Assembly (NCBI RefSeq): GCF_031581265.1
Contig: NZ_JAVLBQ010000003.1
Location: 1 to 64,000, forward strand
From: Gracilimonas sp031581265
Lineage (GTDB): Bacteria; Bacteroidota; Rhodothermia; Balneolales; Balneolaceae
DNA length: 64,000 nucleotides
Reading direction: 5' to 3'
Shown here: positions 19,501 to 28,477 of the stretch, in pieces
Position numbering within the stretch: the first letter of the stretch is position 1
How the letters are laid out: each line of letters begins with the position of its first letter
Program-made: the position numbers and the translations under genes
Notes under the pieces: model-generated
Database searches by the model: none
What the model was told of the DNA's origin: nothing
The model's input: only the letters and a program-made list of their open reading frames with translations

Positions 19501-19530
19501 AATATTTCCCCTTTTATCGTCCACCTGCAT
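16510..19530 (-). CDS. Large P-loop ATPase with coiled coils, function unknown
   Basis: 1006 residues, soluble and very charged. The first about 620 residues are predicted helical and coiled coil with no domain I recognise. A nucleotide-binding domain follows with Walker A GEKGSGKT near 700, Walker B RIVVILEN near 763 and a sensor-1-like ILWITTST near 800, resembling ORC/Cdc6-like or STAND-like AAA ATPases. The C-terminal 100 residues look like a winged helix (PKELSKILHQPLRESKLTMSRLASR). It is the first gene of a two-gene unit with MscS. A role in sensing or gating control of the channel is possible but only inferred from position. Confidence 0.7.
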   Translation of the reverse strand: MQVDDKRGNIFNKLHEVWLGELRLVLVDLLNEDAKKTKQYISQTLQKVEEGNTEEAIKYYADNLMADLSENKKENESIEKAEVSWISQISEITKDIEEEISLVQEEERFKGGEDDSLYVKSGKLLKRGIRVGQNTVTGIGGGIRKLFGGEAKAPSPWKQEIPLKNLIRKEFYSVEEWIREWNNELHRLEVEIALEADAYILHSTGLVRNTEDQESEGEINERYINPSQEDVIIFLKQAINQLERLQKKYDRLLDERLQSISEDIKKSLSKTGTFEWSMDNYSDQEIKEHQNQVATDFQKNEETWNELKSATVNRLLLSIGFTRLCKQVMERVNGFSSSLNEFFNSNIEQGQLKLKELLEDAVGIFDRSEEQTSKEVRELSEKHQQGMKEHCEAILLKPISELMHDAVLGTKLDRFTSAIPEWTKDQPGQAVLVERLDMTQFPPKYEFNKVEWQTLVQRVINNYVAKEFLPKNIKPEEFLSEVYQQLKEISEIIFTNLEIVDEVKKTDEEDPLEVAKEGLQRAGNKLDESIETVQKKKHELEHKLSEKTDFALTKLANLLDKQDVNEVRIAGAQYKAKETATDWKTKLQSKWAAFAEKIELFTRFIWKKTKKYAAVVQKFLGFVEKEKLESDKTDLATFLSETDEKIAELPFIYRRLFDFHKEVDERFFIRRPEQFDRFKKGYELWQNNFPSTFAVVGEKGSGKTLFVKMLANEVLTKNEVITINFEETIWEAHKIIQKISKALKIDDTSNVEELIEAIGRKKKRIVVILENMQNCFIRNISGFEAMEHLLFLISETNKNILWITTSTRYGWLFLDKVLNIGDYFTHTAEADNLSPNQIQDLILKRHMSSGYQLKFLTDETTKKSRSYRKLMDNEEKTQEYLRDKYFERLAKLSEGNSSVALIYWIRSIDEFDDTHFYIKPFNFGTISRIEELESGDLFALAAFVVHDLLMPKELSKILHQPLRESKLTMSRLASRSIIYKTEHGYLLNHLIYRQVVRVLKKSNYIH

Positions 19531-19742
19531 ATAAATTACTCGTTTGTATGATATCTTTTTTTTGTAGGACTCAACATCGATAATGTCAAATTACTAATTA
19601 TTTAGGCTAACCTTTTTATAAAAATTTCAGCATTACTTTATCCTTTTTTTTGAACTCTTTCAATGGTTTACAGAATATCTTACATTAAACATATCATCTA
19701 TACAGACATATGAGTCATTTGAACCAATACTACAGGTAAATT

Positions 19743-20987
19743 ATGCGCATTAATTCCATTTCTAAAGCGCTCGCTTTGTTATTTATCTCGTTATTTGTTT
19801 GTACAAGCATACAGGCTCAAACTCAGCTTCAGCGCATTTCCAATACAGCCCGAAGCGATGGTATGGGCTATGTAGTTCGCTATCACATGACGGCTCCTGT
19901 TGATTCTTTTGAAATAACTCAGCCATCTCATGATCTCATCCAATTGGTTTTATATTCCCAGGAAATTGATACTTCAGGAATTAAACTGCCCACAGAAAGT
20001 GAAAAGCTAAAGGAAGTTCGCCTTTATGATTTAGATTATGGTTACGGCGTAGATATCTACCTTGATACCGAAGAATATTTCAAATCGAATGCTTATTTAG
20101 ACCAAAATGGTAAAGATCTTCTTGTTCCACTTACAAGAACTACGGAAGAAGAAATTAACCAATACACACAGCAATTCGTGACCCGAAACTGGTACGAAGA
20201 AATTGTATCCGAGGACGCTTTTGATGTTTCAGCCCCGGCAAGCAGTGCCAGCGATGAGACTTACAATAATGTGGCAGATAAACTTCGATTTGATAAAATT
20301 GTTATTGACCCCGGACATGGTGGCTGGGACCCAGGCTCTATTGGATACAAAGGGGTAAAAGAAAAGGATATCACATTGGCGGTTGCCAAAAAACTCGGGG
20401 CATACATCGAAGAAAAAATTCCGGATATAGAAGTTGTTTATACCCGAGAAGATGACAGCTACTTAGGACTCGAAAAGCTTGGCCATTTTGCAAACCTTGC
20501 TGAAGCAGATCTCTTTATCTCCATTCACTGTAATTCATTCCACAACCAATATGCCAGCGGAGCTGAAGTGTACTTTTTAGGACTTCACAAAAGTGATGCT
20601 GCTTTTGAAGTAATGAAAAGGGAGAACAGCGTATTTAAAGAAGAAGTGGATCAGGAGCTTTCTGAAGAAGATCTTTTAGTTTATGAGTTAGCACACAGTG
20701 GATTCATAGCCACCAGTGAAAAAATTGCTTATATGATTGAAGATCAGTTCAAGAACAGAGCACAAAGGAAATCAAGAGGGGTAAAACAAGCCGGATTCCA
20801 GGTACTTTTTGAAGCTTCTATGCCGGCTGTATTGGTTGAACTGGGTTTCATTACCAATCCCGCCGAACAACGATTTTTAACCAGCGACTGGGGACAAACC
20901 ATCATGGCTTCTGCCCTGTTCCGTGCTATTCGAAATTACAAAGAGGAATATGAGAAAAAGCAGGCGTATAACGTCTCCTCAAACTAA
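19743..20987 (+). CDS. N-acetylmuramoyl-L-alanine amidase, periplasmic
   Basis: 414 residues. Signal peptide (SIQAQ), an N-terminal beta domain of AMIN type up to about 150, then an Amidase_3 catalytic domain: VIDPGHGGWDPG, EKDITLAVAKKL, DLFISIHCNS, GAEVYFLG and the C-terminal VLVELGFITNP with the catalytic Glu. The zinc ligands His, Glu and His are all present. It cleaves the peptide stem from muramic acid, as in AmiC-type daughter-cell separation. Five bases separate it from udk, suggesting an operon. Confidence 0.9.
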   Translation: MRINSISKALALLFISLFVCTSIQAQTQLQRISNTARSDGMGYVVRYHMTAPVDSFEITQPSHDLIQLVLYSQEIDTSGIKLPTESEKLKEVRLYDLDYGYGVDIYLDTEEYFKSNAYLDQNGKDLLVPLTRTTEEEINQYTQQFVTRNWYEEIVSEDAFDVSAPASSASDETYNNVADKLRFDKIVIDPGHGGWDPGSIGYKGVKEKDITLAVAKKLGAYIEEKIPDIEVVYTREDDSYLGLEKLGHFANLAEADLFISIHCNSFHNQYASGAEVYFLGLHKSDAAFEVMKRENSVFKEEVDQELSEEDLLVYELAHSGFIATSEKIAYMIEDQFKNRAQRKSRGVKQAGFQVLFEASMPAVLVELGFITNPAEQRFLTSDWGQTIMASALFRAIRNYKEEYEKKQAYNVSSN

Positions 20988-20992
20988 ATTTC

Positions 20993-21613
20993 ATGTCTAA
21001 ACCATTAGTAATCGGTGTTGCCGGAGGAAGCGGATCAGGAAAAACCACGGTTGTAAACTACATCTGTAAGGAATTTTCTAAAGACAATATTTTACGGCTG
21101 GAACATGATTCCTACTATCGCGATTTAAAACACCTTCCCTTTGAAGAACGCATCAAACAAAACTTTGATCACCCGGCCTCTCTCGAAACAGAATTAATGA
21201 TTCGCCATATTGAAGCACTGATGGAGGGTTATCCCGTTGAGGTTCCTATTTACGATTTTGAAGCTCATACGCGTAAAGATGAAACGCTCACTGTTAATCC
21301 GTCTAATGTTATATTAATCGACGGTATTCTCATCTTCTCCGAACCTGACCTCTTGAAACTGATGGATGTAAAAATCTTCGTAGATACCGATGATGATGTT
21401 CGTCTGCTCAGGCGTCTCCAACGTGATATTCAGGAACGTGGGCGCAGCGTTGAAGGGGTTCTTGCACAATATGAAAAATTCGTACGCCCCATGCATCTTG
21501 AGTTTGTTGAACCCAGTAAACGGTATGCTGACATCATCATTCCCCGTGGCGGTAAGAATAAAATAGCTTTAGAAATGGTCTCCGCCCTCATCCGTGGAAA
21601 GATGGATAGTTAG
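20993..21613 (+). CDS. udk: Uridine kinase
   Basis: 206 residues with Walker A GGSGSGKTT at the N-terminus, LEHDSYYRDL, NFDHPASLETE and DIQERGRSVEGVLAQYEKFVRPMH. Phosphorylates uridine and cytidine using ATP or GTP for pyrimidine salvage. Length and motif order match bacterial Udk. It follows the amidase with a 5-bp gap. Confidence 0.95.
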   Translation: MSKPLVIGVAGGSGSGKTTVVNYICKEFSKDNILRLEHDSYYRDLKHLPFEERIKQNFDHPASLETELMIRHIEALMEGYPVEVPIYDFEAHTRKDETLTVNPSNVILIDGILIFSEPDLLKLMDVKIFVDTDDDVRLLRRLQRDIQERGRSVEGVLAQYEKFVRPMHLEFVEPSKRYADIIIPRGGKNKIALEMVSALIRGKMDS

Positions 21614-21731
21614 CCTTCTAATTATAAGAACTGTAAAAAGGCAGGCTTTTTATCTCTGAATTCCCTTTTTTAATGCTCCCTCTTAAAGGTGAAAACTAAC
21701 TACGCCCTTTTTAATCAAAATAGCTTGCATT

Positions 21732-24311
21732 ATGAATAAAGTAACTACTACAATTTTGTCATTTTCTATGCTGATGATTTTATTCATCGGTACTGCGGAT
21801 ATGACAAAAGCCCAAAACCCAACCGATCTTCGGGAACAATATTTAACACCGCCTGATGAAATAGCAGAAGAGGTGTTGGCTCCACGTCATGAGAATGTAA
21901 TCTTGTATAACCTGGATCCTTCCCGGGAATATTTTTTAAATACCACACAGGACCGTGCTCTATCACCCCTTTCTGCATTTGCAAAAAACTATTACAATCT
22001 TGGTGGATTACAGTTCAACCCCGATGCCAATCGAAGCCGGTACTTTACTACTACCTCTACGAGTGGTCTTGAACTAATTGATGCCCGGACCGGTGAAACC
22101 GTATTAATTGATACCCCGGATGACGCTCTCATTAGTAGTACGGAATGGTCGCCCGACGGTTCTAAAGTTGCATACTTTGCTCACTTTAATGACGCTACAC
22201 ACATTTATGTGGCAAATCTTGATAACGGAAATTCTAAAAAACTAACACGCCGGCCCGTCTTGGCTACATTGAATACTTCCTTTGAATGGTCAGGAAATGG
22301 AGAATTTATTTTTACCGTGTTGGTTCCCGAAAACAGAGGAGCTGAGCCTCAGAAACCTGCAACTCCAACAGCGCTTCAGGTAAAAATGACTACTGACAAA
22401 GAAAACAGGCTCCGCACCTATCAAGATCTGCTGGGAGGAAAATTTGAAGCCGAACTTCTACAGTATCATGTAACCGGACAACTTGCACGCATAAATGTTG
22501 ACAATAGAAGAGTGCGTCAAATTGGGGAACCGTCCATGATCAGAGATATTGAAGTAGCTCCCAATGGGCAGCATATAATTGTTGAAACACTGTCTGTTCC
22601 TTTCTCTTACATCGTGCCGGTATATAGTTTTGGCTGGACCGAAGAAGTTTGGGATCTCGACGGAAACATGTTAGTGGAACTTAGAAATAGTGAAATTCGG
22701 AAAGGAGTCCCCGGGTATGATGAAGTTGAGAACTATGGCCGAAGAGACATAAAATGGCGGCCGGATGGTGAAGGACTCAGCCTTCTTGCCAAAACCGGAG
22801 AAGGAATGGAACCTACACGCGATAATAGCGACAACCAAGATGATGCAGACGATACCGATGATTCTGATGACACTGAAGAAGGAAGCTCGGAAGACGAAGA
22901 AGAAAAGAAAATGGATCGTGTCATTCAGTGGTTACCTCCTTTTGGTGAAGATGATATGAATACCGTTTATGAGACCGAAAAAGAAATGGAGTCGGTTTCA
23001 TACACAGCTAATTCAGACCTGCTGGTTATTGAAGAATCAGGTCAGGGTTCTGAACATATTTATGCTGTGTACCTGGATAACCCGGAAGAAACATTTACCA
23101 TTGTCGACCATGATAATGATGACTTTTATGATGATCCGGGCAACCTGAGATATGTGCAGGGAGAAATGGGTGGTTCTATCGTTCAGCTATCTACAGACCA
23201 AAATCATGTATTTCTTGATGGAACGCAGTACTATGAAAACCCGGAAGATAATGCACCGCGTCCATTTTTGGATAAAGTAGAAATCCGTACCGGTGAAAAA
23301 GAACGAATTTTTCAAAGTTCAGAAATGGTCTATGAAAATGTACTCGCTGTACTCGACGATGAAATAAATGATATTGTTATCTCTCGAGAATCACCGGAGA
23401 TGCATCCTGATTCCTGGTTAGTTAATCTTGAAAGTGGCGATGAAACCAAGCTCACCTCAAACGTAGATTATAATGCTGCCGTTACTCAGGCTCAACGAGA
23501 ACGCTTCAAAGTTAAAAGAGCAGATGGATTTGAGTTTTGGGTTGAAGTAACGCTTCCTGCCGACTGGGATGGAACACCTCTTCCGGGAATTATTTGGCAT
23601 TATCCCTCTGAATACGATGATCAGGAAGATTATAATGAAGGATTGCGTTATCACAATAAAAATGACTTCCCCGGAGTGTACACACGCTCTCCTGATATTT
23701 TAGTAAAACGCGGTTATGCTGTCATTGATGCAGACTGGCCTATCGCCGCTGAACGAGGCGGCCCAAATGATGGCTTTGTATGGAGTATCGTCCAAAACAG
23801 TACGGTTGTCATAGACAGCGCGGCCAAACGCGGATATATCGACCGAGACAGAATGGCTATTGGAGGACACAGCTACGGTGCCTTTGGTACGGCTAATGCC
23901 ATGATTCATACTTCATTCTTTAAAGCCGGTATTGCCGGTGATGGAAATTACAACCGAACTCTGACTCCTTTAGGATTTCAGCGTGAACCGCGGGATCTGT
24001 GGCGCGGATTAGAGCGTTATGTCCAAATGACCCCCATCTTTTGGGCAGATCGTTTAGACGGTGCTTTACTGATGTACCATGGAGCTGCGGATCAAAATGT
24101 GGGAACCTGGCCAACGCATTCCCGACGCATGTTTCATGCCTTAAATGGAATAGGGAAAACGGCTGCTATGTATATGTATCCATATGAAGCACACGGCCCT
24201 GCAGCTGAAGAAACGTTATTGGATCTGTGGACAAGATGGGTCAACTGGCTCGATCATTACGTAAAAGATGCCGGAGATCATATACCAGAAGCAGAACTTG
24301 GTGACGATTAA
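21732..24311 (+). CDS. S9 family (prolyl oligopeptidase-type) peptidase, exported
   Basis: 859 residues with a signal peptide (residues 1-28). A beta-propeller of WD40/TolB-like repeats (SSTEWSPDGSKVAYF) is followed by an alpha/beta hydrolase domain with nucleophile GGHSYGAF near 720, Asp in AADQN near 785 and His in YEAHGP near 820. It resembles periplasmic glutamyl-type or dipeptidyl S9 peptidases. An acidic low-complexity loop rich in Asp and Glu sits near residues 355-393. Probably degrades peptides in the periplasm. A 118-bp gap after udk suggests its own promoter. Confidence 0.9.
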   Translation: MNKVTTTILSFSMLMILFIGTADMTKAQNPTDLREQYLTPPDEIAEEVLAPRHENVILYNLDPSREYFLNTTQDRALSPLSAFAKNYYNLGGLQFNPDANRSRYFTTTSTSGLELIDARTGETVLIDTPDDALISSTEWSPDGSKVAYFAHFNDATHIYVANLDNGNSKKLTRRPVLATLNTSFEWSGNGEFIFTVLVPENRGAEPQKPATPTALQVKMTTDKENRLRTYQDLLGGKFEAELLQYHVTGQLARINVDNRRVRQIGEPSMIRDIEVAPNGQHIIVETLSVPFSYIVPVYSFGWTEEVWDLDGNMLVELRNSEIRKGVPGYDEVENYGRRDIKWRPDGEGLSLLAKTGEGMEPTRDNSDNQDDADDTDDSDDTEEGSSEDEEEKKMDRVIQWLPPFGEDDMNTVYETEKEMESVSYTANSDLLVIEESGQGSEHIYAVYLDNPEETFTIVDHDNDDFYDDPGNLRYVQGEMGGSIVQLSTDQNHVFLDGTQYYENPEDNAPRPFLDKVEIRTGEKERIFQSSEMVYENVLAVLDDEINDIVISRESPEMHPDSWLVNLESGDETKLTSNVDYNAAVTQAQRERFKVKRADGFEFWVEVTLPADWDGTPLPGIIWHYPSEYDDQEDYNEGLRYHNKNDFPGVYTRSPDILVKRGYAVIDADWPIAAERGGPNDGFVWSIVQNSTVVIDSAAKRGYIDRDRMAIGGHSYGAFGTANAMIHTSFFKAGIAGDGNYNRTLTPLGFQREPRDLWRGLERYVQMTPIFWADRLDGALLMYHGAADQNVGTWPTHSRRMFHALNGIGKTAAMYMYPYEAHGPAAEETLLDLWTRWVNWLDHYVKDAGDHIPEAELGDD

Positions 24312-24351
24312 AATATTTAAAGCTTTTACCGGTTGAAAACATCTTACAGAG

Positions 24352-24431
24352 AACCTGCGAGCGTCCGTAGGTCCTCGCAGCGTTCGGCACTTCAGCCATG
24401 CGCTCGAAGGACCTTCGGACGATGCGAGGTT
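24352..24431. repeat. Imperfect 31-34-bp inverted repeat, intergenic
   Basis: The left arm, AACCTGCGAGCGTCCGTAGG and on to 24382, pairs with 24398-24431 with several mismatches. It could form a long hairpin in RNA. No gene lies within. Higher GC than the surrounding spacer. Confidence 0.7.
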
Positions 24432-24511
24432 ACTTTGCTCAAAGATTGCCTTAGGCTCATTTTTAACTGGTAAACGCGTAATATTTGCCTAAGCTTTAAA
24501 AGATATAAGAG

Positions 24512-24543
24512 AAGAGCCCGCTTAAAAACGGGCTCTTTTTTTT
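24512..24543 (+). terminator. Intrinsic terminator of the S9 peptidase gene
   Basis: Stem AGAGCCCG/CGGGCTCT with an eight-base loop and a T8 tract, located between the convergent S9 peptidase and coaX genes. Confidence 0.9.
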
Positions 24544-25282
24544 ATGGCTTCCTATACAGCCTTTCCATACCATCAAAAACTAAAAACGGTCTTACTTTTC
24601 CCTCTCGTTTTGTCATTGCTTGAATAGTATCCGCATTCCCGCCTGTGATAAACAGTTCGTAATCACCAAATTCAGCCTTATATTTATCAAGCATACCTTC
24701 GATTGCCATTTTATAAAATCCTGCCTGCCCCCATCTCAGGGAATCAATGGTACTTTTGCCGGGCCACTTTTTAGGAATTACCAGATCTACCTCAGGCAGC
24801 GAAGGAGCTTTTTTATGTAATACCTCTCCAAATCCTGCAAAGCCGGGAGCTATAACCCCACCATGATAGGTGTCATCTCTATCCATATAATCGACCGTTA
24901 TAGCTGTTCCGGCATCAATTACTACTACAGGATTCGGGGTTTGGGCTGAAGCACCGTAACAAGACAGGAATCGATCTATACCCAGCGTATCAATGGTTTC
25001 ATAGTCTAACAAATCTCTGGGAATATCCTGCAAGCTAAGTTCTGAAACCGGGATATTTTTCAGCTGCTGACGGATGGCCTTTAGCACATCCATACGCACG
25101 CTCGATATTACTACCTCAGAAAATGACTGTGGGTGATTATCAATCCACTCGATTAACTCGAGAGCCGTACCTGATCTTTTATTATTCAGGGGTTCCCATT
25201 GAGTCTTTTTTTTATAAGCTCCTTTGATGGATGAATTACCAACATCCAGATATAAAATATTATTTATAGCTTTCGAATCGAT
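24542..25282 (-). CDS. coaX: Type III pantothenate kinase, apparently with a non-canonical start
   Basis: Phosphorylates pantothenate, the first step of CoA synthesis. The frame is open from about 25300 and encodes the whole protein: ILYLDVGNSSIKG (phosphate-binding motif), VVVIDAGTAITVDY, GGVIAPGF, SLRWGQAGF and FITGGNAD. No ATG, GTG or TTG occurs before the GTG at 25099, which would cut away the first motif and leave 185 residues. The best start is ATC at 25282, four bases after AGGAG; ATT at 25258 would give the usual ILYLD beginning but lacks a ribosome site. With ATC the length is 246, normal for CoaX. A sequencing error is the main alternative. Confidence 0.85.
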   Translation of the reverse strand: MDSKAINNILYLDVGNSSIKGAYKKKTQWEPLNNKRSGTALELIEWIDNHPQSFSEVVISSVRMDVLKAIRQQLKNIPVSELSLQDIPRDLLDYETIDTLGIDRFLSCYGASAQTPNPVVVIDAGTAITVDYMDRDDTYHGGVIAPGFAGFGEVLHKKAPSLPEVDLVIPKKWPGKSTIDSLRWGQAGFYKMAIEGMLDKYKAEFGDYELFITGGNADTIQAMTKREGKVRPFLVFDGMERLYRKP

Positions 25283-25342
25283 TTTGCTCCTCTTTTTGTA
25301 TTACTTTTACACAAAGAATTTAAACAAAATACAGTTTTAATA

Positions 25343-26062
25343 ATGAATCTCGATTCAAAAATAGCCATCGTCACCGGAGCCAGCAGCGGAATTGGCGCAG
25401 AATTCAGTAAAATGCTGGTTGAAAATGGGACCGAGGTGTACGGACTTGCTCGCAGTGAAGGCAAATTGCAGGGTTTACAACAAAAGCTCGGAGATAAATT
25501 TCACCCTGTTAAAATGGATATTACTAAGTCTGAAGATCTTGAGAAATGGGTGCAAAAAACATTTAGCAGAAACCATCGGCCCGATATCCTGATAAACAAT
25601 GCCGGAGTAATGTATTCTGCCAACGTGGATGATCTTACAAAAGACGAATGGCATACCATGATTGACGTAAACCTGAATGGTATCTTCTACCTTACCCGGC
25701 TTATTGTCCCCTTAATGAAGGAAAATGAACAAGTGTGCCACATCATCAATATAGCTTCTATCGCGGGATTATTGGGGAATCCGACTATTTCAGGATATAA
25801 TGCCAGTAAATTTGCGGTTCGTGGGTTTAGTGAAGCTCTTTTTAAAGAACTACGATATGACGGGATTAAAGTAACTTGCGTATTTCCCGGCTCCATCAAC
25901 ACAGACCTTTTTGATAAAATTGATGGCATTGAAAATCATCCCAATATGATGAAAACTACGGACGTATCTGATACCGTTAAATTCCTGTTACAAACAGACG
26001 AAAATCACCTTATAAATGAGATTACAATGCGTCCCTTAAATCCCAAAGATCCAACTTCATAA
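25343..26062 (+). CDS. SDR family oxidoreductase
   Basis: 239 residues. Rossmann motif TGASSGIG at 12-19, DILINNAGVMY, catalytic Ser in NIASIAG, and YNASK. Classical SDR with NADP preference suggested by ARSEGK after beta-2. Resembles YdfG/3-oxoacyl reductase-like enzymes, but the substrate cannot be fixed. Divergent from coaX, and 7 bp before the DUF4296 lipoprotein gene. Confidence 0.88.
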   Translation: MNLDSKIAIVTGASSGIGAEFSKMLVENGTEVYGLARSEGKLQGLQQKLGDKFHPVKMDITKSEDLEKWVQKTFSRNHRPDILINNAGVMYSANVDDLTKDEWHTMIDVNLNGIFYLTRLIVPLMKENEQVCHIINIASIAGLLGNPTISGYNASKFAVRGFSEALFKELRYDGIKVTCVFPGSINTDLFDKIDGIENHPNMMKTTDVSDTVKFLLQTDENHLINEITMRPLNPKDPTS

Positions 26063-26069
26063 TTTAACT

Positions 26070-26510
26070 ATGCCCGGTATCCCCCTAACATTCAGGTTAA
26101 TTTTGAGCGGGTTAGTTGTAATAGTGTTAGTTACAGCCTGCAAGTATAATAACACACAACCCAAACCTGATGATTTAATTGGTGAAGACACCTATATCGA
26201 CCTTATGGTTGAGATGCAGCACATTACCACTTTCAAAAATGCTGAACCGGACAGTGTAAATGCTGATTCTCTGAAAAATTTGGTTTACGAGCAATATGGA
26301 GTCACTGATGAACAATACCTTCGTTCTCACCAGTATTACCAATCTCAGTTACAGGATCAAATTGCCAGGATAGACTCGGTAATTTTACGCCTGGAAAATG
26401 AACAGCAAATGATGCAATCATATATTGATTCACTCAGACAGGGCAATAGGGCAGAAAATGATAGCACCAGAATGCTCGAACCTGATTTTAATAACACACA
26501 GCTACAATAA
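26070..26510 (+). CDS. DUF4296 lipoprotein
   Basis: 146 residues with lipobox LVTAC (Cys near 24). The region PDDLIGEDTYIDLMVEMQHI followed by YEQYGVTDEQYLRSHQYYQ is the DUF4296 pattern seen in Bacteroidota lipoproteins; the C-terminus is helical and glutamine-rich. Function unknown. The last nine bases overlap the end of recQ on the other strand. Confidence 0.8.
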   Translation: MPGIPLTFRLILSGLVVIVLVTACKYNNTQPKPDDLIGEDTYIDLMVEMQHITTFKNAEPDSVNADSLKNLVYEQYGVTDEQYLRSHQYYQSQLQDQIARIDSVILRLENEQQMMQSYIDSLRQGNRAENDSTRMLEPDFNNTQLQ

Positions 26511-28430
26511 TCCATAAAAACCCGGTTTAGACGGTATCGTGGTTATTTTTTCTTCCCGAATTAAAAATTGAATAGCGGCTACAACTTTTTGTTTTGAAAA
26601 TCCGGTTTGGGCCGAAAGTTCTTCTACACTTTGGAGCTCTTTTTTAAGTAATTCAAAAACATCAGATATTTCATCGGAAGTAATTCCGGCTACTTCTGCT
26701 TTATTATTCTTCAGACAATTATCGCAATGCCCACAGGGTTTAGCTGAGGTATCACCAAAATAATTTCTTATGTACACCTCCCTGCAGGTTTCGGTTAATA
26801 TATACCCATGCATTTGCTCAAGCTTTCGAAACATATTGTTTCGATGACCTTCAACCTGTTTTTTGGTTAGGGGCAATTTACGTGACCTGGCCTCAAGCAC
26901 TTTTACCAAACTCCGTTCTTTGTGCATTTCAAATACCAGGATTTGATCATTCTGCATAAGCACATTTAAGGCCTTAACCAATCCATTTCTTCTGATCTTC
27001 AGCTTTTCCAATACATACTCTTCATCAAGCTGAATCATGTCATGGTAGGCATAGGCCCCAAATAATCGCTCAAGTTTATCTACAAATTCTGCCTTCTCCG
27101 GGTTATTACATTTCTCTCTGAATGTTTTAAGTCCTTGCGAGCTAATTGTGAACTGAAGGCTCACGGCCGGCTTCACGTCTTCCTGCATGGCTATGATATC
27201 AAACTGATTCAATAACCGTATTGCTGAACGTGCTTTGCCGTAAGAAAGCTGTCCTCTTTTTTTGATTTGTCTAATTTCAAAAGGCCTGGATTCTTCCATC
27301 TCTGAACCGACCGCCAAATTAAAACTATCACATAACACTTGGTAAACGTGGTTCAGCTCATCCAGTGTCGGATATCCCCGGTCAATTCGTTCATCGGCTT
27401 TGGTGTAGTCAGATTGCCTGTACAGTAAAATTGGAAAACTTTCTTTTCCATCCCTCCCTGCTCTACCTGCTTCTTGGTAATATGCTTCCAGGGAATATGG
27501 CATTTCTTCATGAATTACATACCGGCAATCCGGTTTATCGATGCCCATACCAAATGCATTTGTTGCTGCCACCAATGGGGTTTCACCTGAAATCCACCGT
27601 TCCTGAATAGCCTTTCTTTTCTCCGGCTCAACACCGGCATGATAGGCTTCAGTTTCGATACCCAACCCGGTAAACCAATCTGCCAGATATTCACAGTTTT
27701 TTCTGGTTCCGGCATAGATAAGTCCATTTCCCTTTTTAGCTCCCCTTGTGACTGCGTCCTTAAGTTTCTTTTTCTTATTTGGAGAAATGGTGACCCACCA
27801 CTTTAAATTTGGACGAGAAAACCCCTGAGATATCACATTCTGATTTTCAAAACCCAAAGATTCTACGATGTCTTTTTGAACTTCAGGAGTAGCAGTTGCT
27901 GTGAGGGCTATCCAACGGGTATCATTCGCAATTGATTCGAGAGACGTTCTTATTTCTCTATATGAAGGCCTGAAGTCATGCCCCCATTCACTTATACAAT
28001 GGGCTTCATCAATGGCCACCAAGTCAATATTGAGCTTTGGCAGTTCAGCTTCCCAAAGTGTGGTTTTTAACCGCTCGGGAGCACAGTATAACAGCTTATA
28101 CATTCCATTCCTGGCATTTACCATTCTCTGCTCCACCTCATACGATGGAATGGTACTGTTAATAAATGTTGCTGAAATGCCTCTGTCTTTTAGTTGTTGA
28201 ACCTGATCTTGCATCAGTGCTACCAAAGGTGAGATAACCAGCGTCATTCCCTCAAAAACCGTAGCCGGGACTTGGTAACACAACGATTTACCCCCGCCTG
28301 TTGGGAATAGAACCAAAGTGTCAGTACCTTCAAACACGGATTGAACAACTTCATCCTGCCCTGGCCTAAAAGTTTCAAAGCCCCAAAACTCTTTTAAATT
28401 TGATTCCGCTTTTTTAAAAAAATCCTGCAA
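26502..28430 (-). CDS. recQ: ATP-dependent DNA helicase RecQ
   Basis: 642 residues. Superfamily 2 helicase: Walker A PTGGGKSLCYQVP near 41, DEAHCISEWGHDFRPSY near 138, TATATPEVQKDI, AFGMGIDKPDCRYVIH, and QEAGRAGRDG. The RQC zinc site (CREVYIRNYF then CGHCDNC) lies near 530-565. The last 60 residues are a small winged helix, and no clear HRDC domain is seen. Unwinds DNA in recombination and repair. Confidence 0.96.
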   Translation of the reverse strand: MQDFFKKAESNLKEFWGFETFRPGQDEVVQSVFEGTDTLVLFPTGGGKSLCYQVPATVFEGMTLVISPLVALMQDQVQQLKDRGISATFINSTIPSYEVEQRMVNARNGMYKLLYCAPERLKTTLWEAELPKLNIDLVAIDEAHCISEWGHDFRPSYREIRTSLESIANDTRWIALTATATPEVQKDIVESLGFENQNVISQGFSRPNLKWWVTISPNKKKKLKDAVTRGAKKGNGLIYAGTRKNCEYLADWFTGLGIETEAYHAGVEPEKRKAIQERWISGETPLVAATNAFGMGIDKPDCRYVIHEEMPYSLEAYYQEAGRAGRDGKESFPILLYRQSDYTKADERIDRGYPTLDELNHVYQVLCDSFNLAVGSEMEESRPFEIRQIKKRGQLSYGKARSAIRLLNQFDIIAMQEDVKPAVSLQFTISSQGLKTFREKCNNPEKAEFVDKLERLFGAYAYHDMIQLDEEYVLEKLKIRRNGLVKALNVLMQNDQILVFEMHKERSLVKVLEARSRKLPLTKKQVEGHRNNMFRKLEQMHGYILTETCREVYIRNYFGDTSAKPCGHCDNCLKNNKAEVAGITSDEISDVFELLKKELQSVEELSAQTGFSKQKVVAAIQFLIREEKITTIPSKPGFYGLL

Positions 28431-28477
28431 TTTATACTCTATATTTTAATGCCATCTACATTCTAAAATACAAAGCA

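Noticed and set aside
22840..22925. Acidic low-complexity stretch in the S9 peptidase as a sign of mis-assembly
   Set aside because: It stays in frame and such loops occur in surface-exposed regions of exported proteins.
24542..25099. coaX annotated from the GTG at 25099
   Set aside because: This start would remove the conserved LDVGNSSIKG phosphate-binding region, and the open frame upstream encodes it.
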